7,223 nt of DNA from an uncultured Rothia sp. (GTDB lineage Bacteria; Actinomycetota; Actinomycetes; Actinomycetales; Micrococcaceae), in assembly GCA_937935205.1 (NCBI GenBank), contig CALGXU010000287.1, forward strand, positions 1-7,223, in the 5' to 3' direction. The notes under the pieces were generated by a model. It was given only the letters and a program-made list of their open reading frames with translations, was not told the origin of the DNA and made no database searches. Both the position numbers and the translations under genes were made by a program. Below are positions 4,773 through 7,223 of the stretch, one piece after another. Position 1 is the first letter of the stretch; each line of letters starts with the position of its first letter.

Positions 4773-5843
4773 ATGCCCGAACTGCCCGAGGTAGAAACCG
4801 TTCGCGCAGGTCTAGCCGAGCACTCGGTGGGCCGCCCCGTACGGGCGGTGCGAGTGCTGGATGCGCGTTCGCTACGCAGACACCTGCCAGGCCCCGCCCA
4901 CTTTGAGGCGGCACTGACCGGCAGGGCGCTGCGCGGTACCTACCGCCGCGGCAAGTACCTGTGGCTGACCCTGAGCGAGGCGGACGGCACGCTTGCCGAC
5001 GAGGCGCTCGTGGTGCATCTGGGCATGAGCGGTCAGCTGCTCGTGCGCGATGAGCTGGGCGGCGAATCGGACAGCAACTCAGGTAATGACTTGGGGGCTC
5101 GTGCGGCGTTTGATGAGCAGCCGCGGCACCTGCGCGTGGCACTCGAGCTAGGACCGGCGGGAAATTCGGAGAGTGCGGCGAGCACCAACCGGGCAAGCGC
5201 TGCCCAGCGCTTGCTCTTCGTGGATCAGCGCATCTTCGGCGGTATGTTCCTCAGCCCGCTGGTACCGGACGTACCCGCGGCGGTTGCAACGAATGAAGCA
5301 GTGCCGGGTGAAGTAGCATCCGAAGGCGGCACCGATTTTAGTGCCGTACCCGAGCGTTTTCTCGTACCCGAGGCAGTCAAGCACATCGCCCGCGACCCGC
5401 TGGATGAGTTCTTCGACCCCGCGGCGGTGCGCCGAAAGTTCCTGCGCACCTCCAGCGGCATTAAGAAGGTGCTGCTGGACCAGTCGGTCATCTCCGGGGT
5501 GGGCAATATCTACGCCGACGAGGCGCTGTGGCGTGCGCGGTTGCACTACGCGAAGCCCGCACGCACCCTCAGCGCCGCGCAAACCCGCGAACTGCTGGAG
5601 GCGGTCACGCAGGTGCTGCGCGAGTCCCTGGCGGCGGGCGGCACAAGCTTCGACGCCCTGTACGTGAATGTGCTCGGCGAATCGGGCTACTTTGAGCGCT
5701 CGCTGAACGCCTACGGTCGTGCCGGGCAGCCCTGCCACCGTTGCGCGGAGGCGGGCCGCACCTCCCTGATGGTGCGCGAACCGTTCCAGAACCGCTCGTC
5801 CTACCGTTGCCCGCACTGCCAGCGGGCGCCGCGTTCCCGATAG
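4773..5843 (+). CDS. mutM: Formamidopyrimidine-DNA glycosylase (Fpg/MutM)
   Basis: MutM removes 8-oxoguanine and formamidopyrimidines from DNA and cuts the abasic strand by beta/delta elimination in base excision repair. The N-terminus MPELPEVETV supplies the catalytic proline P2 and E3 once Met is removed. K61 in RRGKYL matches the conserved lysine K57 of E. coli. HLGMSGQL is at 82-89. The helix-two-turn-helix motif contains SGVGNIYADEALWRARLH (241-258). The C-terminal zinc finger has C321, C324, C346 and C349, with R341 in the lesion-binding turn. At 356 residues the protein is far longer than usual (about 270-290). The excess is in three low-complexity insertions near residues 94-117, 127-145 and 164-195, between core motifs that are all intact, so activity is expected. 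GGAG (4763-4766) precedes the ATG by six bases. Confidence 0.96.
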   Translation: MPELPEVETVRAGLAEHSVGRPVRAVRVLDARSLRRHLPGPAHFEAALTGRALRGTYRRGKYLWLTLSEADGTLADEALVVHLGMSGQLLVRDELGGESDSNSGNDLGARAAFDEQPRHLRVALELGPAGNSESAASTNRASAAQRLLFVDQRIFGGMFLSPLVPDVPAAVATNEAVPGEVASEGGTDFSAVPERFLVPEAVKHIARDPLDEFFDPAAVRRKFLRTSSGIKKVLLDQSVISGVGNIYADEALWRARLHYAKPARTLSAAQTRELLEAVTQVLRESLAAGGTSFDALYVNVLGESGYFERSLNAYGRAGQPCHRCAEAGRTSLMVREPFQNRSSYRCPHCQRAPRSR

Positions 5844-5867
5844 GCAAAGGCTCCCGCTAACCCCGCA

Positions 5868-5895
5868 CGTCCGATGGTCCTTTCTGAGACGGACG
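5868..5895. repeat. Inverted repeat after mutM
   Basis: CGTCCG (5868-5873) and CGGACG (5890-5895) can form a six-pair stem with a 16-base loop, 24 bp after the mutM stop. There is no following T run. A third CGGACG copy lies at 5955-5960. It may be a weak transcription barrier or a binding site, and the evidence is only the symmetry. Confidence 0.35.
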
Positions 5896-5917
5896 ACATG
5901 GAAATGACGAGTACATA

Positions 5918-5941
5918 TACACCAAAATATCAATTGGTGTA
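5918..5941. promoter_or_regulatory. Operator-like inverted repeat upstream of the Panacea-GNAT genes
   Basis: TACACCAA (5918-5925) and TTGGTGTA (5934-5941) are a perfect 8-bp inverted repeat around the 8-bp AT-rich centre AATATCAA. It lies about 90 bp before the Panacea start. TATACA (5916-5921) overlaps its left arm and TATAAA (5949-5954) lies just past the right arm. Either might be a -10 box, although neither has a convincing -35. The spacing resembles an operator for a dimeric regulator, which would fit an autoregulated toxin-antitoxin pair. Panacea proteins are not known to bind DNA through this domain, so the binding protein is unknown. Confidence 0.45.
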
Positions 5942-6012
5942 CGCTAAATATAAACGGACGGCTGGCAGGGCACACCGCCCAGATTATCTGATATTTTTGA
6001 ACTTCAGTACCG

Positions 6013-6018
6013 AAAGGA
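6013..6018 (+). promoter_or_regulatory. Ribosome binding site that decides the Panacea start
   Basis: AAAGGA lies 10 bases before ATG 6029. The in-frame GTG at 6020 is only one base after it, which is too close for initiation. The site therefore favours ATG 6029, giving 198 residues beginning MRSVFDV. Confidence 0.6.
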
Positions 6019-6028
6019 TGTGAAAACC

Positions 6029-6625
6029 ATGCGCTCTGTTTTTGATGTCTCACTTGACATCCTAAAGGTCTCTGGCCAGGAGAGCCTGCCGACGCTCACC
6101 CTGCAGAAGCTGGTCTTCTACACCTACGGGTGGTACGCTCACCTGACCGGTTCGCGGCTTTTCGAGCAGTCTTTCTACGCAATGCCCAAGGGGCCCGTGG
6201 TGGGTGAGTTGCTGACCGCTCACGCTCGTCGGTTCGATGTTGACCGCGATATCTTAGAGCTGGGTCGGGAACTTTTGGAGGATGAGCCTCAGCCTGAAGA
6301 TCCCTACTACATCCAGATTATTGAAGCCGTTTGGGGGTACTACGGGAAATTCTCGTGTTGGGAACTGGTTGATATGACCCATGAAGAGCAGGTTTGGCAG
6401 GATGCTTGGGAATCACGTAGCGAAGGCTCCCGACGCGCTCCTCTGGAAGCAACGGATATTATTGATTACTTTGCCTTGAAGCGCGATATTCCTGAAGCCC
6501 TGCGTGCCCAGCTACCTGATCCCCTTGTTGAGCGTCTTACCGATAGCGAGTGGGCACGTCTAGAGGCCGTTCCGGTCGTCGCACACACCCCCTTCCTTGA
6601 GCGTCTCATGGCGCGAGGTAACTAA
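6029..6625 (+). CDS. Panacea-domain (DUF4065 / SocA-like) protein, predicted antitoxin
   Basis: Panacea domains occur in antitoxins such as Caulobacter SocA, which delivers the toxin SocB to ClpXP, and in PanA proteins that neutralise many unrelated toxins by direct contact. The 198-residue product matches the domain. An N-terminal helix (VFDVSLDILKVSG, 4-16) is followed by the hallmark LTLQKLVFYTYGWYAHLTG (23-41), then LFEQSFYAMPKGPVVGEL (44-61) with the family's GPVV. A helical C-terminal region contains a Trp/Tyr-rich segment (YYIQIIEAVWGYYGKFSCW). I see no signal peptide or membrane segment. The GNAT gene begins 12 bp after the stop, the spacing expected of an antitoxin-toxin operon. Codon use is less GC-biased than upstream and includes one TTA. 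The family call is strong. The antitoxin role is inferred from family and neighbour. Confidence 0.85.
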   Translation: MRSVFDVSLDILKVSGQESLPTLTLQKLVFYTYGWYAHLTGSRLFEQSFYAMPKGPVVGELLTAHARRFDVDRDILELGRELLEDEPQPEDPYYIQIIEAVWGYYGKFSCWELVDMTHEEQVWQDAWESRSEGSRRAPLEATDIIDYFALKRDIPEALRAQLPDPLVERLTDSEWARLEAVPVVAHTPFLERLMARGN

Positions 6626-6637
6626 CAGACGAGCGTC

Positions 6638-7207
6638 ATGAACTACTCCGTTAGAAAGCTTGACGAGGAACACTACCTGGGATTTTTTGAGACTACCACG
6701 AGCTCGGGAGAAGGCACCGAATTAGGCGACTGGCTGCAAACCAAAGCCCGGGAGTACCAGAAACTCCACCGGAGCGTCGTATGGATCATGGGGGACGCAG
6801 ATGATCCGGAGGACGTGATTGGATACTTTACGCTAAGTGGTTACCAGATTACAGGTGGGTCCCTCACGAAGCGTCTGCGCTCTGGCATTGAGCCGAGCCA
6901 GACCCATCCCGCACACCTTTTAGGAAAATTCGCCCTACGTACTGATGACCAGGGCAAAGGCATGGGGGAATTACTCATGCTGGAGGTCTTCCGTAAATAT
7001 CGTGATGTGGTTGGTATCTCTGGAAGCCGCTTCCTTTGCTTACACGTGCAGAACAAGGAACTCGAAAAGTACTACCACGGGCGCTATGGATTCAGCACGG
7101 TAAGTGATGGAGATGGGTACCCGAAACTCATGGTGATAAGCACCGAGGCGGTGTTGGACCTACTTCGTATAGTTGAAGAAGGTAGTAAAGAAAACTACCC
7201 GAGTTAA
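6638..7207 (+). CDS. GNAT acetyltransferase resembling AtaT/TacT toxins, predicted toxin of the Panacea pair
   Basis: GNAT toxins such as AtaT and TacT acetylate the amino group of charged tRNAs and so stop translation. This 189-residue protein shows their layout: an N-terminal LGDWLQTKAREYQKLH (29-44), the central IGYFTLSGYQI (61-71), HPAHLLGKFALRTDDQGKG (90-108), and the acetyl-CoA loop QGKGMG (105-110, pattern Q/RxxGxG/A). YYHGRYGF (145-152) follows, with Y146 where these toxins carry their catalytic tyrosine. The usual DUF1778 ribbon-helix-helix antitoxin is absent; a Panacea gene takes its place. The ribosome binding site is poor (GAGCG at 6631-6635), consistent with low or coupled expression of a toxin. 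Four TTA leucine codons (residues 29, 95, 112, 135) suggest foreign origin. It could instead be an ordinary small-molecule or protein acetyltransferase. The fold is certain and toxicity is inferred. Confidence 0.82.
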   Translation: MNYSVRKLDEEHYLGFFETTTSSGEGTELGDWLQTKAREYQKLHRSVVWIMGDADDPEDVIGYFTLSGYQITGGSLTKRLRSGIEPSQTHPAHLLGKFALRTDDQGKGMGELLMLEVFRKYRDVVGISGSRFLCLHVQNKELEKYYHGRYGFSTVSDGDGYPKLMVISTEAVLDLLRIVEEGSKENYPS

Positions 7208-7223
7208 CCCATGCTAGTCGCGG

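Noticed and set aside
5898..6023. A 41-codon + strand frame (MEMTSTYTPK...) filling the spacer, with its stop overlapping the GTG at 6020
   Set aside because: It has a poor ribosome binding site and no recognisable domain, and it runs across the operator-like inverted repeat. The overlap with GTG 6020 is interesting for a leader peptide, but the start at ATG 6029 is preferred and nothing else supports translation.
6020..6028. GTG 6020 as the start of the Panacea gene
   Set aside because: The AAAGGA site ends one base before it, which is too close for initiation. ATG 6029 is in frame at workable spacing.
5148..6053. A 301-codon open frame on the minus strand opposite mutM and its downstream spacer
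   Set aside because: It is a shadow of GC-rich mutM. The translation has no recognisable domain, there is no good ribosome binding site, and mutM on the + strand is certain.
7208..7223. Possible next gene beginning ATG 7211
   Set aside because: Only 13 bases remain after the ATG, there is no visible ribosome binding site, and nothing in it can be recognised.

Overview
The window looks like chromosomal DNA from a high-GC actinobacterium, probably of the Micrococcaceae and perhaps Rothia. The evidence is the GC-rich third codon positions in most genes, the actinobacterial form of the proteins, and the conserved order recG - rsmD - coaD - DUF177 - rpmF - rnc - mutM. The genus is inferred. All genes are on the + strand.

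Positions 1-2856 hold the C-terminal two thirds of recG (helicase at stalled forks), rsmD (16S rRNA m2G966 methyltransferase) and coaD (phosphopantetheine adenylyltransferase, coenzyme A synthesis). Spacers of 117-132 bp carry short direct repeats. Positions 2857-3177 are a long regulatory gap with a 12-bp palindrome, an 11-bp tandem repeat, nine TTAA tetramers at near-helical spacing, a large imperfect dyad and a sigma70-like promoter.

Positions 3178-5843 hold the ribosome and RNA-processing block: the DUF177/YceD protein, ribosomal protein L32, RNase III and the DNA glycosylase MutM. The DUF177 gene appears to begin at a non-canonical ATT codon. Its only upstream ATG overlaps the predicted -10 box, whereas ATT lies 7 nt after a strong AAGGAG. 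The first 25 codons of rnc encode two consecutive hairpins, one of them 36 nt long, nearly perfect and followed by a T run. It is a good candidate for RNase III self-cleavage or attenuation, separating the low-abundance enzyme from the highly expressed L32.

Positions 5844-7207 break the pattern. After mutM, where related genomes usually carry smc, there is an AT-richer spacer with an operator-like inverted repeat, then a two-gene cassette: a Panacea (DUF4065/SocA-like) protein followed 12 bp later by a GNAT acetyltransferase resembling the AtaT/TacT toxins. These two genes contain all five in-frame TTA leucine codons I found in the window. I read the pair as a horizontally acquired toxin-antitoxin module in which a Panacea antitoxin replaces the usual ribbon-helix-helix partner of a GNAT toxin. 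This pair and the rnc hairpins are the most interesting parts of the window.
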